NCBI GenBank assembly: GCA_016871195.1
Contig: VFZN01000001.1
Span: 124,001 to 188,000 of the forward strand
Direction: 5' to 3'
Source: Acidobacteriota bacterium
Lineage (GTDB): Bacteria > Acidobacteriota > Vicinamibacteria > Vicinamibacterales > UBA2999
Length of the DNA stretch: 64,000 nucleotides
Part shown: positions 10,449-20,235 of the stretch, piece after piece
Layout of the letters: each line of letters opens with the position of its first letter
How positions within the stretch are numbered: the stretch's first letter is position 1
Made by a program: the position numbers and the translations under genes
The notes under the pieces: model-generated
Seen by the model: the letters and a program-made list of their open reading frames with translations, nothing else
Databases searched by the model: none
What the model was told of the DNA's origin: nothing

Positions 10449-10775
10449 GTGGAGACCGTGCATCCGCGGATAGTGGGATTCGGTGTGGCGGCGGTGGTCC
10501 TGGCGGCTGCCGTGGGGCTGGGATGGTGGCTGATGCCCCCGTCCGGGCCACGCTATCGTGTGGCCAGGCGCACGACGGCCCATCACATGCTGGTGCTGGA
10601 CGTCGAGACGCGCGATCCGGAAGATGCGCTTGAGCTGACCGAGGTCATCACCCGCGACGATCGGTCGCGTTACGAGGAGATTCTCGTGTTCTTCCACCAG
10701 CCGCATCACCGGCGGGCCCTGCGTCGTGTGCAGTGGACCCGCCAGGAGGGCTTTGTCGAGTGGGTGTATCGCTAG
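10449..10775 (+). CDS. Small membrane-anchored hypothetical protein
   Basis: About 108 residues, not recognised as a named family. One hydrophobic segment near the N-terminus (IVGFGVAAVVLAAAVGLGWW) is followed by a soluble, charged, probably extracytoplasmic domain containing RYEEILVFFHQPHHRR and a C-terminal aromatic stretch. The start is uncertain. An ATG at 10404 is in frame but only eight bases from the divergent parE start, which leaves no room for promoters, so GTG 10449 is preferred. GTG 10458 is also possible. The stop overlaps the convergent NYN gene by four bases in a shared CTAG. Confidence 0.6.
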   Translation: METVHPRIVGFGVAAVVLAAAVGLGWWLMPPSGPRYRVARRTTAHHMLVLDVETRDPEDALELTEVITRDDRSRYEEILVFFHQPHHRRALRRVQWTRQEGFVEWVYR

Positions 10776-12328
10776 CGCGAGGTTTTTTTGGCGCGCGCGG
10801 GGGCCTTGCGGGCGCTGGTCTTCCGGGCCGCCCCGGGACGCTTGCGGGCCGCGCCCGTGCGGCGTCCGCGGGTCGCCGTCAGTGCCAGCTCGGGCGGTTG
10901 CGGTTCGTCGATGATCTCGTCGTCGTCACCCGCGGGCACCGGCGGGCGGCCGCCGCCGACGGTGCCGAGCAGCTCGCGGGTGGGATCACTGGCCCCGCCC
11001 ACGATGCGGTTGCCGATGTCGTCATCGGGCAGACCGACGTGGCCGGCTGAGTGGCCGAGCACAGGCTGGTGGTTGGGGCCTTCGCCCGTTTCTTCCTGCA
11101 GATCGTCAGCGGGCTCGGTCTGGCCGGCCGGTGCCAGTGTGGCCCATCCATGGGGCACGGGCCCGCGCGCCGCGATACCCGCGCCGCTGAAGACACGCAA
11201 TGCGCCCTGGCGATCGCGCTCGAGCTTGAGCAGGCCATCCTTCTGGCACGCCCGCATGAGGTCGGCGATTGATCCGTATTTGCGCTCGTCGAACGCAATG
11301 TCGGCCGCACGCAGGAACTGCTTGAACTGTCGCGGGTACATCGGCCATCGGGGAGGCGTGGTGGCCTCGGCCAGCACGCGGCGCACCAGTGCGACGCCCT
11401 CACCGAGCGACGGGCTGTCGCTGCGGCACGGTGCCTCGGCCTCGCCCGTGGCGACGGCATCGGTACCAACCGCCGGCGCGGCATCGTCCGCGGACGCCGC
11501 CTCTGCCGAGGGTTCCGCCATCGGCAGCGCAGGTGCCTCGGCCGAGTCGTCGGCGCGGCCGTCGGCCAGCTCAACCAGCGTCGTACGGCCCTGATGGCGC
11601 AGCACGACGATGCCCTGCTGGGCCAGCTTGTCGGCAAAGTCACGGAAGCTGCCCGAACCGTAGTCGCGCTCTGAAAATGACGAGTCGAGCTGCAGCAGAG
11701 TGCTCTTGAGCAGGCCCAGCTGGGGCGACACTTCGCGGTCGGCCAGCACCTGCAGTGCACGCTTGACGAGTGCTACAGCGCCCTCGAGGCTCTGCGCAGC
11801 ATGACCGCTGCCGCCGCGGGGACGTTCGCCACGGTCGGCCCTCGCCTGTACGCGGCGATCGGGAACGATGTTCTCGTAGGCGATGAACTCGGTGCAGTTC
11901 TTCTGCATCACCTGGCTGGTGAACGCGCGCCCGCCCACGACAAAGACCTTGCGGTCGTACTGCTTCAGTTTCTCGACGAGCGTGATGAAGTCGCTGTCGC
12001 CGCCGACGATGACGAAGGCGTTGATGTGCGCATGGGTGAAGGCCATCTCGAGGGCATCGAGGGCCAGATTGATGTCGGCGCCATTCTTGTCGCCGCCGGG
12101 GGTCATCACGCGCTGCACCAGGCGCACGGCGTGATTCGACATCGCGCGGCCGTAGTCGCCCGACCGCTTCCAGTCGCCGAAGGCGACCTTGGTGACAATT
12201 TCGCCGCGTTCCTTGATGGCTTCGAGGACGGCCCCGATGTCAAAGGGGAGGCCGAGGGTGGTCTTCACGCCGATCTCGACGTTGTCGAAGTCGATGAACA
12301 CCGCAATCTTCAGTTTTTGATCAGACAT
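10772..12328 (-). CDS. NYN-domain nuclease-like protein with two OST-HTH/LOTUS domains
   Basis: A 518-residue protein. Residues about 5-165 are a NYN (LabA/DUF88, PIN-like) domain with the acidic metal-site motifs FIDFDN, GADINLALD and GGDSDF. Two OST-HTH/LOTUS winged helices follow, at about 190-260 (EVSPQLGLLKSTLLQLDSSF) and about 325-395 (YPRQFKQFLRAADIAFDERKYG), joined by an acidic Ala-rich linker. The C-terminal region of about 120 residues is disordered and ends in a Lys/Arg/Ala tail resembling a nucleic-acid-binding tail. The family is associated with RNA binding and cleavage; the target is unknown. The start is the ATG just before DQKLKIAVFIDFDN; upstream in-frame residues look unconserved. 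Confidence 0.82.
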   Translation of the reverse strand: MSDQKLKIAVFIDFDNVEIGVKTTLGLPFDIGAVLEAIKERGEIVTKVAFGDWKRSGDYGRAMSNHAVRLVQRVMTPGGDKNGADINLALDALEMAFTHAHINAFVIVGGDSDFITLVEKLKQYDRKVFVVGGRAFTSQVMQKNCTEFIAYENIVPDRRVQARADRGERPRGGSGHAAQSLEGAVALVKRALQVLADREVSPQLGLLKSTLLQLDSSFSERDYGSGSFRDFADKLAQQGIVVLRHQGRTTLVELADGRADDSAEAPALPMAEPSAEAASADDAAPAVGTDAVATGEAEAPCRSDSPSLGEGVALVRRVLAEATTPPRWPMYPRQFKQFLRAADIAFDERKYGSIADLMRACQKDGLLKLERDRQGALRVFSGAGIAARGPVPHGWATLAPAGQTEPADDLQEETGEGPNHQPVLGHSAGHVGLPDDDIGNRIVGGASDPTRELLGTVGGGRPPVPAGDDDEIIDEPQPPELALTATRGRRTGAARKRPGAARKTSARKAPARAKKTSR

Positions 12329-12466
12329 TCCGATGGATCTCTTGAGGGAAGAAGCGCCGTGAGCGCCACGGCCGATTGCCGCTGACATCTCACCGCCGGA
12401 GCCCGGGCTGCGTCACGTGGCTCGATCTTCAGTATACCCGCAGAGTGCGGCGGACGGTGCGGCCCG

Positions 12467-12838
12467 CTATTTCCGCCTGGCCGTAAAGCTGCCGTTCAGC
12501 ATGCCGCCGATGTTCATCGTGCCCTTCATCGTGTCGCCATCGACGGTGCCTTCGTAGGTGACCGGGGCCTGCTGGCCCTGCACATTGATGGTGAACGAAA
12601 ACTCGATGGCCGAGCCCTTCACCGTGCCTTCCAGTTCCGAGGTGCCGAGCTGACCCTTATACTGGCCCGTCAGCTTCTCGCCGTCCTGCTTGAAGACGAT
12701 GGTCGGCGTGCCGTTGCCCTGTCCGGTGTCGACCGTGAAGATCCATGCACCAGACACCGACGGCGCCTGCGCACGACCCGATACCAGGGTCACCACCATC
12801 AGCACGGGCACAAGCGCACACAGCACACAATGACGCAT
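12467..12838 (-). CDS. Exported small beta-rich hypothetical protein
   Basis: A 123-residue protein with a Sec signal peptide (about residues 1-25, ending GRAQA). The mature part is made of alternating strands with the repeated pattern GxW..F.V, G..LTGQYKG, LEGTVKG, YEGTVDGDTMKGTMNIGG, which looks like a small lipocalin-like or beta-sandwich fold. I do not recognise a named family or function. The start is well supported by GGAGGT followed by four bases and then ATG. It is divergent from the TPR gene at 12915, with 76 bases between them for both promoters. Confidence 0.75.
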   Translation of the reverse strand: MRHCVLCALVPVLMVVTLVSGRAQAPSVSGAWIFTVDTGQGNGTPTIVFKQDGEKLTGQYKGQLGTSELEGTVKGSAIEFSFTINVQGQQAPVTYEGTVDGDTMKGTMNIGGMLNGSFTARRK

Positions 12839-12902
12839 CACGACCTCCGCGTTTGAGAACCTCACGCGATGGTAGCAGATGCCTGAACGGGTCGGCCCCC
12901 GG

Positions 12903-12908
12903 TAAGAT
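12903..12908 (+). promoter_or_regulatory. Candidate -10 box TAAGAT, leaderless type
   Basis: TAAGAT lies exactly six bases before the ATG of the TPR gene and there is no Shine-Dalgarno in between. No convincing -35 hexamer is visible. Confidence 0.5.
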
Positions 12909-12914
12909 GCCTGT

Positions 12915-13535
12915 ATGGTTCTATACCGACGCTCGTCTGTGTGTCTGCTGCCGGCACTGCTGGTGGCGCTGGGGGTGACGGCGCTGGCGCAGCCAGAGGT
13001 GCCGGTGGTCTCGACACAGGTGCTGTTTGAATCCGGCGAGTTTGACGCGGTGCTGGCCCGTGTGGCCGACGGCGCCGAGCCGGCCCCCGAGGATATCTTC
13101 ATCGCCGGCATGACCCTGCAGAAGCGCGAAGATCTCGACGGGGCCTCGGCACAGATGCACCGGCTCGAGGCGAGCGACGATGCGGTGTGGGCGGCGATTG
13201 GGCGGTCGGCCGTGGCCCTGTTCTCGAACCGTGACGCCGAGGCGCTCGAGGTCGCGCGGCAGGCCGTGGCACTCGACGGCGACCATGTCTTTGCCCAGTA
13301 CCAGCTCGGTCTGGCGGCGGTCGGCAACAGCGATTTTCCCACGGCAACCAGGGCGTTCACCCGTGTGATTGACCTGCAGCCTGCGTTTGCCTACGCGCAT
13401 TACTACGCCGGGCGCGCGTATCAGCGTCAGCGGAACCTCTCGAAGGCGGCCGAGCATTATCGGCGCTTCCTGCAGCTGGCACCGGCATCGGCCGACACGG
13501 CGACCGTGCAGGCGCTGCTGCGCGCACTCAAGTAA
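12915..13535 (+). CDS. Exported TPR-repeat protein
   Basis: A 206-residue protein with an N-terminal signal sequence (about 1-25, cleavage after ALA). It has at least three tetratricopeptide repeats: around residues 100-125 (AVALFSNRDAEALEVARQAV), 130-165 (AQYQLGLAAVGNSDFPTATR) and 167-200 (AHYYAGRAYQRQRNLSKAAE). These are protein-protein interaction modules, probably periplasmic. It is convergent with the TamB-Omp85 gene, which ends 22 bases downstream; a link to that envelope machinery is possible but is inferred from position only. Confidence 0.8.
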   Translation: MVLYRRSSVCLLPALLVALGVTALAQPEVPVVSTQVLFESGEFDAVLARVADGAEPAPEDIFIAGMTLQKREDLDGASAQMHRLEASDDAVWAAIGRSAVALFSNRDAEALEVARQAVALDGDHVFAQYQLGLAAVGNSDFPTATRAFTRVIDLQPAFAYAHYYAGRAYQRQRNLSKAAEHYRRFLQLAPASADTATVQALLRALK

Positions 13536-13557
13536 CGCACGCACGCCCGCGGCGGCT

Positions 13558-16500
13558 TCAGAAGATGTGGCCGAAGCCGAGGTAGTAGCGACCCGACCCG
13601 ATCTGGTTGGCCCGGCGCCTCGAATTGGTCGGGGTCGTGGCCGGAATGCCAAAGTCGAGGCGCAGCAGACCAATCGGCGAGTTGAGCCGCACGCCGACGC
13701 CGTAGCCGAGGCTCAGGTCGCGCGTCGAGAACTGTGCGCGGTCAAACGCATTGCCGGCATCGACAAAGGCGAGCGCGCTCAGCCAGCGGCCCAGCGACAC
13801 CCGCGCCTCCTGGTTGACGACCAGCATCGAACGCCCGCCCGAGGGGCTGCCGTCGGGCCCGACCGGCCCGAGGCCGTTTTCCGCGTAGCCGCGCACCGTC
13901 GTGCCGCCGCCGGCGAAGAAGCGATCGACCGGCAGCAGATCGTCGGGACCGAAGCCTGTGCCCGCAAGGACACGCGCCGCCAGCACCACCGGCCCCCATG
14001 AACGGAAGCCTGACTGCTGCACGAACACCTTGCCGTAGCGGGCATCCGACCCGAGGCCGCGTGCGGCTTGCTCAAGGGACACCGACGAAAACGTGCCGCG
14101 TGTCGCGTTGACGGGACTGTCGCGGCGATCGATGAGCGCCGCTGCGGTCACCTGGCCCACCGTGGCTCGTTCATCCAGCGGAAAAAAATCGAGCGGCGAG
14201 GGCGACGGGTCGTACGTGTGGCTCGTCTCAATCCGATAGCCGTAGGTGACTTCCCAGCCGCGGCGACGCCGCCAGCGCTGCTCGAGACTGAGGCTCGCCG
14301 TATCGGTGATGCTGACGACATCGCCCTCGAACCGCATGCGTTCGCGCGACACGGCGCCGAACAGACCCGTGCGGACGGGCAAGCCCAGGAAGCTTGCGTT
14401 TTGCAGAAAGGTATTGGCGCGCTGATAGTCGCGCTCGATACGCGTGGCGACGCCGGCCGTCAGCGCACGCCCGAACACGTTCTGGTTGCGCAGTTCACCG
14501 ATGACGCCCACCGTCGTATCGACGCGCCCGGTTTCGCCGGCCACCTCGCGATCGCGATCGGCCTGTGCTCCGTATCGCAGGCGCCACGGTGCGTACTCTT
14601 CCACCGTCACCACGGCCATCACGGGCTGGTCGCCCCCCTCGGGGGTGCCGTCAGGTTCCGGCGAGATATCGACGGCACGGAAGACATTCGTGTCGAACAC
14701 GCGCTTGCGTGCCAGAGCCCACTCATCCAGATTGACCGGCTCGCCTTCGTGCAGGCGCAGCGCGCCACGCACAACCCCGTCGCGCGTACGGGCACTGCCG
14801 CGCGTGTCGACGCGACGCAGCACCTGCCGCAGACCTTCCGTCACCGTCAGGCTCACGTCGACGGTGCCCGGGCGGCCAGGGGCGGCAGCCACAGTCACCG
14901 ACACATCGTTGAAGCCCCGCTGCCGGTACTGCCGATCCACGCGATCGCGCGCGCGTCCGACGGCGGCCAGCGTGTAGGGGTCGCCGCTGCGCAGTTCGGC
15001 TGCATCAGTCATGTCTGCCAGGCGTGAGTCGTGCACGCCCGACCAGCGCACATCGCCCACCAGAGCGCGCGGCCCCTCGACGACATGCACCGGCAGCACC
15101 ACCCGGTCGGATTGCATCACCGGAGGATCGACCGCGACCGTGGCTGCGAGGTAACCGATGGACCGGTAGTACTGCTGCAGCGTTTGCGCCAGTTTCGAGC
15201 GGTCGGCCCACCCGTCCACGGCAAGACCCGCGCGCGTCACCACGTCTTCCAGCGCGTCACGGCCCACCCCGCCATTGCCGTCGTAGATGCGCTCGCGCCT
15301 GGCCGACACCGGACCGGGGGTCACGGTGACCCGTACGGTCTTCACCGGTCCTTCCACCACCATCGTGCCACTGACCTCGCCGGTCATCTGGCCGCGGGTC
15401 AGCAGCAGCCGTCGCACGCGCGCCTCGGCATCCTGCACCACAAACCGATCGAACACCGCCCGGCTCCACATGTCGTGCACATCGGTGACCAGCCGCGGCG
15501 GCACGGCCACGCCTTCCACCTCAAGCCGTGTTTCAGGACCGCGCGCGATGGCGTACGTCACCTCGACACGGCCATCCTCCCGCGTCTCACGCTCGCCGCG
15601 CACGCGGGCCTCGGCGTAGCCCTGCGCAATCAGCACACTGCGCAGCGCGTCGAGGTCACGCTGCCACTCATACGAGTCGAAGGGTCCACCCGTCACGAGT
15701 CGCACGCGGCGCCGCAACTCGCGCTCGCTGACAGGCGCGTAGTCGCCGGTGATCGCCACGCCGGCGACGCGCACCGTGGGGCGCGACAGCCGAACCGACG
15801 TCCGCTTCGTTCCACCAAACGTCACATCGTGCCGCACCCCTGCTCCCAGCGTGCCGTCGTCGCGCGAGATGGCGCGCACCTCGAGGGTCGGACGGGGATA
15901 GTAGCTGACCACGAATGTCGTCTTGCCGTTCTGCCGCAGGTTCTGCGAGAGCACAAACTCGACGGTGTCGCGCACGCGCTTCGAGAACGTGAGGCGTGTG
16001 ACCGGGTTGGCGTTGTCTTGGAAGAGCAGGCTGGGATCTTCACGGAACTCGTCGCGCACCACATCGCCGCGGTCGAGGCGCACGCTGTCGAACCCGATCT
16101 GCCGACCCGTCACACCCAACAGATCGCTCGACAGCAGTGTCAGGGCATTGCTGCCCGTCACGGCGCCGCCGAACAGCGCCGTGGCGATCTCTTCTTCGCT
16201 GCCGCCGTTCTCCGACTGCAGCTCGTACGAGAACCGCTGCGGCGTGCCCTGCAGTGTCAGGGTGACCGTGCCTTGCCCGGGCAGTCGAGTCTCGGCCTGC
16301 AGGTCGAGATCGGGTTCGATGCGCGACAGGTTGGTGAACGAGACCGTGCCGCGCACCAGCGTGAACGACCGTCCCGCCGCATAGAGCGTCCCGCCCTCGC
16401 GGATGGTCGCCCGCCCGCTGAGCCCCGGCTGTGCATAGGTGCCGACCAGGCGCACCTGCGCACCGGTGTCGACGCGGCCATAGTTGTTGTCGACGCGGAT

Positions 16501-19500
16501 GTCCTCGTCGGTCGTCACCGCAATGTCGAGGCGCATGCCGTCGATCAGCGTCGGCGCCGGCTGAACGCCGGAGGTTGACGCGGCACGCGACAGCGCCGCG
16601 AGACTGATCGGATCGGTGAAGCCGCTGCGCCTGATATGCACATCGCCCCGGGCGCTGAGGTCATACACATCGCCCCCGATGGCACGGACGGTCAACTGCG
16701 CATTGACCTCGCTCCGCAGACCCACCGGGTACTCGACCCCGATACCTCGACCCACCACTGTGACTTCTGCCTCCTGCAGGCCGCCACTGGTGACCACCGC
16801 CTGCCCGGTCAGGCTGACCTGGCCACCGTTGGCCTCGCCGCTGAGCCCGTCGAACGTCACGCGATTGCCCGCCAGCCGGATGGGACCGGTGACACCCGTG
16901 GCGACGAGGCGCGGTGACTGCAGCCCGAACTCCGCATTGCGCAGCGTGATGGTGCCCGCAAGGTCGGGCACGCGTGGTGTGCCGCCGACATAGACGGCCA
17001 CATCCGCCACGCCGTCCACCGAGACGTCGGGAAGCACCGCCGACAGCACGCGTATGATGGCGACGCCGCTGAGGTTGAGGTTGAGCGCCGGTTCCGCCGG
17101 CTGCAAATCGACGTTGCCTTCCAGATAGAGGCGCGTCGACAGCGCCTCCCACGCCACATCGTCCATCGACACGATGCCGCGCGTCAGCGACACGGTCGAG
17201 GGCCGCACCTGCGTCACGGCCACGCCGCCGGCATCGAAGGCGCCACGCTCGAGCACAAACTGCCCCGTGGCCTCGCGCGGGTCGAGGTTCGGCAGCCGCC
17301 CGCGACCCGTCACCGTGAAGGGTCCGCTGACACGCGCCACCTGCAACTGGCCGCTGATGCCGTCGACGCGGAACTCGTCGCCCTCGAGTGAGACGCGCAC
17401 GGCCAGGTTATCGACGAGCCTCTCGCCCTCTGCGCCCACGGTGCCGGCGTCAACGGCCATCGATACCCGCAGGTCTTCGGGGCGTGTGGTGGTTGCGAGC
17501 GAGGCCTGCAGGCGACCCGTCACGTCGACGGGAAGCTCGACTCCGAAGGCCTCTGCGGCCCGGGCGACATCCTGCACGGTGCCCTGATACCGGGCGGCCA
17601 GTACACCGCTGCCGCGTCCGGCCTGTGACCCTGAGACTGTGACGACACTCTGGCCGAGCGCGACCTGCAGGCCATCGACGGCCAGCACCTCAGGCGTCCA
17701 GGTCAGGCGCGCGGGCGCGCGGAGGGCGGCAGCGACACCATTGAGCTGCGCCTCGAGCGTACGTACGGTGAGGTCGGCCGTTGCCGCGGCCGGATCGTTC
17801 CACACACCGCTGGTGCGGGCCTCGAATGACACACGGCCCGTCAGCGCATTCGGCACGGCATCGACCAGCGGGGCCACGCGCCCGAGCGACAGGCGGTCGG
17901 CCACCATCGTGCCCGTGTAGGCATAGGGTGCCTCCAGCGACATGGCACCGTGCACCGAGGCGCCGAGCGCCGGCGCGTCGACATCGACGCGCGCCTCGCG
18001 GCCGTTGAGCGTGACCGTCGCCGAGCCTTCGCTCACCAGATCGCCCACCACACCCCCAGACAGGCGCAGCGTGAAGTGCCCGTGGCCCTGGGGCGCAGTC
18101 AGCGGACCATGACTCTCGAACGTGCCGTCCGCGATGACCTGCGACGGCACGTCCTCAATCAGAGCCCCCGTCCACGAGAGCCCCGACAGCCGTACCGACA
18201 GGTCGTGCGTGTCGTCCAGTCCGTAACGGCCGGTCGCATCGAGTGCACCGGTCCCCTGCTCGATGCGCAAGGCATCGAGCCACACATCTTCAGCGCGGAC
18301 ACGCACGGCACCGGTCGCCAGATGCAGCACCTCTCCGGCCAGCGTCAGATTCGAGGGCTGCACCGTAACGTCAATGGCCGGGGCCTCGAGCGTGCCGCCA
18401 ATCGTCGCCTCGGCCATCAGGGCGCCGCGCAGTCGCGACGATTCATCACGCCCGGTTTGCCATTCATCGAGCGTCGGTACGTCGATGCGCATGGTGCCGC
18501 GCAGTTGCTCGCGCCTCAGATCGACCTGCACCTCACCGGAGGCCACCGTCGATCCTCGCGACACCGACACCTGCTCGACGTCCATGCGCTGGCGGTCGGC
18601 CGTGAGCCGCGCCCTGACCTCGACATCGCCAAGCCCGGGCAGGCCAAGAGCCGGCGAGTAGGCATCGATCGCCACACGCGGCGACGCCATCCGGCCCGCC
18701 AGCGTGACTGCGGCCTGCAGCGTCCCCGAAGAGCCGCGCACCGCCGCCGGCACACGGTAACCCTGCGGCTGCAGCGACCGGTCGGCCCCGGCCAGCGACC
18801 GCACGCGCACCTGCGTCTGCCCCCCGAGCGTGCTGCGCATGACATCATCCCAATCGAACTGCCCCGCCAGGCGGCCATCCGCCGACACGCCATCCGCCTG
18901 CAGCGCATGTGCGATGGTGTAGCGGCCGTTCCGGATGTCGACGCGTGCACGCCCTGCCACCGGTGTCGTGCGGCGGCTCTGGAACCGGCGCGCCGTCGCC
19001 TCGAGCGCCAGACTCGGTTGCGCGCCCCCCACAAACAGCGCCTCACCGTCGAGACGTCCGGCCACCGGCAATACCGTCGTCTCGAAGATGCGCAGGAATA
19101 CCCGCGCATCCACATCACTGAATGTGGCGCGTGTGCGACTGCCGTCGTCGGACCCGGGGGGAATGTCCACATCGAGCGCCAGCTCGCCGCCGCTCTCCGG
19201 TGCCAGCACCAGCCGCGACAGCGTGATCCGGCCATCCGACGTGTACAGCAGCGAGCCGCCGGCCGTCAGTCGCGGTTCGTCACCCACGGCCAGTCGCGGG
19301 CTGTCGACGCGTCCGCTCGCTTCCGCCTCACTGAGCGGCCCGTACACCGCGCCCCGCACATCGGCCATGCCGTCGAGCGGAAACCCGAAGTCAATCCATC
19401 GGCCAAACGCGCCAGTGTCGAGCTGGCCGGCATACTGCAGGTCAAGCGCCGGGGCATCCAGCACACGGACAATGCGTCCGGTGAGACCGAAGCGGCCGAG

Positions 19501-20211
19501 CCGGGCATCCACAGGCACATCGAGCAGCGCGACCTCGTGCCGGTCGAACGCCACGCGCGCCACGAGCGGCGCCACGTCAAGCACGCGATCAGGCCAGCGC
19601 AGCTGGAGTCCGCGCGTCAGCGCCACGGGACCGCTGGCCCTGTCACTCCCGGCTCCCGGCGACGCCTCGAGCGCGATGGTCACACCATCGGCCGAGAACC
19701 GCTCGCCGCCCGGCACATCTTCCAGGACGAACCCAAGATCGCTGACATGCAGCCCGCGCACCGTCAGGGCCAGCGGGTCTTCAGATGGCGGCGTACCGTC
19801 TCCATCAGGCAGGTTGCTGACGCCTCCGGCATCGGTCGACAGCAACACCCGGGGGCTCTCGAGCGCGATATCCGACACCACCACCCGACCGAGGAAGACC
19901 GCCGGGGACAGATCCACAGTCACACGCCGTGCGGTGAGGAACGGCCGGTCCTCGCGTCCCGCCGTGGCCAGCTGCACGTCCGTCAGCGACACCGTCGCGG
20001 TCAGCAGGTTGTAGGTGAACGCGCCCGACTGCAGGGTCAGGCCGACTTCGCGGGCCAGCCAGTCGGTGACCCACGCCTGGGCGCGCGCCCGGGCCGGGGG
20101 CAGGTGCAGCAGAAGCAGCGCGAGGCCCAGCGCCGCCCCCACGGCCACGCCTGTCCCCGCCAGCCAGCGCCTGCCTCCCCTGAACACTCCCTGATTGTAC
20201 CCGTCGCCCAT
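13558..20211 (-). CDS. TamB-like protein fused to POTRA/Omp85 outer-membrane barrel
   Basis: About 2217 residues in one uninterrupted frame. Residues 1-45 hold a basic cytoplasmic end and one membrane anchor (GVAVGAALGLALLLLHL). Residues about 45-1460 are AsmA/TamB-type repetitive beta structure with the conserved TamB C-terminal block (FSKRVRDTVEFVLSQNLRQN). About 1470-1870 look like five POTRA repeats (FDSYEWQRDLDALRSVLIAQG and similar). About 1875-2217 are an Omp85 barrel with the loop-6 motif TVRGYAENG near residue 2107 and a terminal Phe (GHIF). In Proteobacteria TamB and TamA are separate inner- and outer-membrane proteins; here one chain would span the envelope. The role, lipid transport or barrel-protein assembly, is inferred. 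The start is ATG 20211; ATG 20241 is in frame but leaves only 21 bases to the divergent selenoprotein gene. Confidence 0.85.
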   Translation of the reverse strand: MGDGYNQGVFRGGRRWLAGTGVAVGAALGLALLLLHLPPARARAQAWVTDWLAREVGLTLQSGAFTYNLLTATVSLTDVQLATAGREDRPFLTARRVTVDLSPAVFLGRVVVSDIALESPRVLLSTDAGGVSNLPDGDGTPPSEDPLALTVRGLHVSDLGFVLEDVPGGERFSADGVTIALEASPGAGSDRASGPVALTRGLQLRWPDRVLDVAPLVARVAFDRHEVALLDVPVDARLGRFGLTGRIVRVLDAPALDLQYAGQLDTGAFGRWIDFGFPLDGMADVRGAVYGPLSEAEASGRVDSPRLAVGDEPRLTAGGSLLYTSDGRITLSRLVLAPESGGELALDVDIPPGSDDGSRTRATFSDVDARVFLRIFETTVLPVAGRLDGEALFVGGAQPSLALEATARRFQSRRTTPVAGRARVDIRNGRYTIAHALQADGVSADGRLAGQFDWDDVMRSTLGGQTQVRVRSLAGADRSLQPQGYRVPAAVRGSSGTLQAAVTLAGRMASPRVAIDAYSPALGLPGLGDVEVRARLTADRQRMDVEQVSVSRGSTVASGEVQVDLRREQLRGTMRIDVPTLDEWQTGRDESSRLRGALMAEATIGGTLEAPAIDVTVQPSNLTLAGEVLHLATGAVRVRAEDVWLDALRIEQGTGALDATGRYGLDDTHDLSVRLSGLSWTGALIEDVPSQVIADGTFESHGPLTAPQGHGHFTLRLSGGVVGDLVSEGSATVTLNGREARVDVDAPALGASVHGAMSLEAPYAYTGTMVADRLSLGRVAPLVDAVPNALTGRVSFEARTSGVWNDPAAATADLTVRTLEAQLNGVAAALRAPARLTWTPEVLAVDGLQVALGQSVVTVSGSQAGRGSGVLAARYQGTVQDVARAAEAFGVELPVDVTGRLQASLATTTRPEDLRVSMAVDAGTVGAEGERLVDNLAVRVSLEGDEFRVDGISGQLQVARVSGPFTVTGRGRLPNLDPREATGQFVLERGAFDAGGVAVTQVRPSTVSLTRGIVSMDDVAWEALSTRLYLEGNVDLQPAEPALNLNLSGVAIIRVLSAVLPDVSVDGVADVAVYVGGTPRVPDLAGTITLRNAEFGLQSPRLVATGVTGPIRLAGNRVTFDGLSGEANGGQVSLTGQAVVTSGGLQEAEVTVVGRGIGVEYPVGLRSEVNAQLTVRAIGGDVYDLSARGDVHIRRSGFTDPISLAALSRAASTSGVQPAPTLIDGMRLDIAVTTDEDIRVDNNYGRVDTGAQVRLVGTYAQPGLSGRATIREGGTLYAAGRSFTLVRGTVSFTNLSRIEPDLDLQAETRLPGQGTVTLTLQGTPQRFSYELQSENGGSEEEIATALFGGAVTGSNALTLLSSDLLGVTGRQIGFDSVRLDRGDVVRDEFREDPSLLFQDNANPVTRLTFSKRVRDTVEFVLSQNLRQNGKTTFVVSYYPRPTLEVRAISRDDGTLGAGVRHDVTFGGTKRTSVRLSRPTVRVAGVAITGDYAPVSERELRRRVRLVTGGPFDSYEWQRDLDALRSVLIAQGYAEARVRGERETREDGRVEVTYAIARGPETRLEVEGVAVPPRLVTDVHDMWSRAVFDRFVVQDAEARVRRLLLTRGQMTGEVSGTMVVEGPVKTVRVTVTPGPVSARRERIYDGNGGVGRDALEDVVTRAGLAVDGWADRSKLAQTLQQYYRSIGYLAATVAVDPPVMQSDRVVLPVHVVEGPRALVGDVRWSGVHDSRLADMTDAAELRSGDPYTLAAVGRARDRVDRQYRQRGFNDVSVTVAAAPGRPGTVDVSLTVTEGLRQVLRRVDTRGSARTRDGVVRGALRLHEGEPVNLDEWALARKRVFDTNVFRAVDISPEPDGTPEGGDQPVMAVVTVEEYAPWRLRYGAQADRDREVAGETGRVDTTVGVIGELRNQNVFGRALTAGVATRIERDYQRANTFLQNASFLGLPVRTGLFGAVSRERMRFEGDVVSITDTASLSLEQRWRRRRGWEVTYGYRIETSHTYDPSPSPLDFFPLDERATVGQVTAAALIDRRDSPVNATRGTFSSVSLEQAARGLGSDARYGKVFVQQSGFRSWGPVVLAARVLAGTGFGPDDLLPVDRFFAGGGTTVRGYAENGLGPVGPDGSPSGGRSMLVVNQEARVSLGRWLSALAFVDAGNAFDRAQFSTRDLSLGYGVGVRLNSPIGLLRLDFGIPATTPTNSRRRANQIGSGRYYLGFGHIF

Positions 20212-20235
20212 TTGGGAATGAGACCGCTCCTCTGG

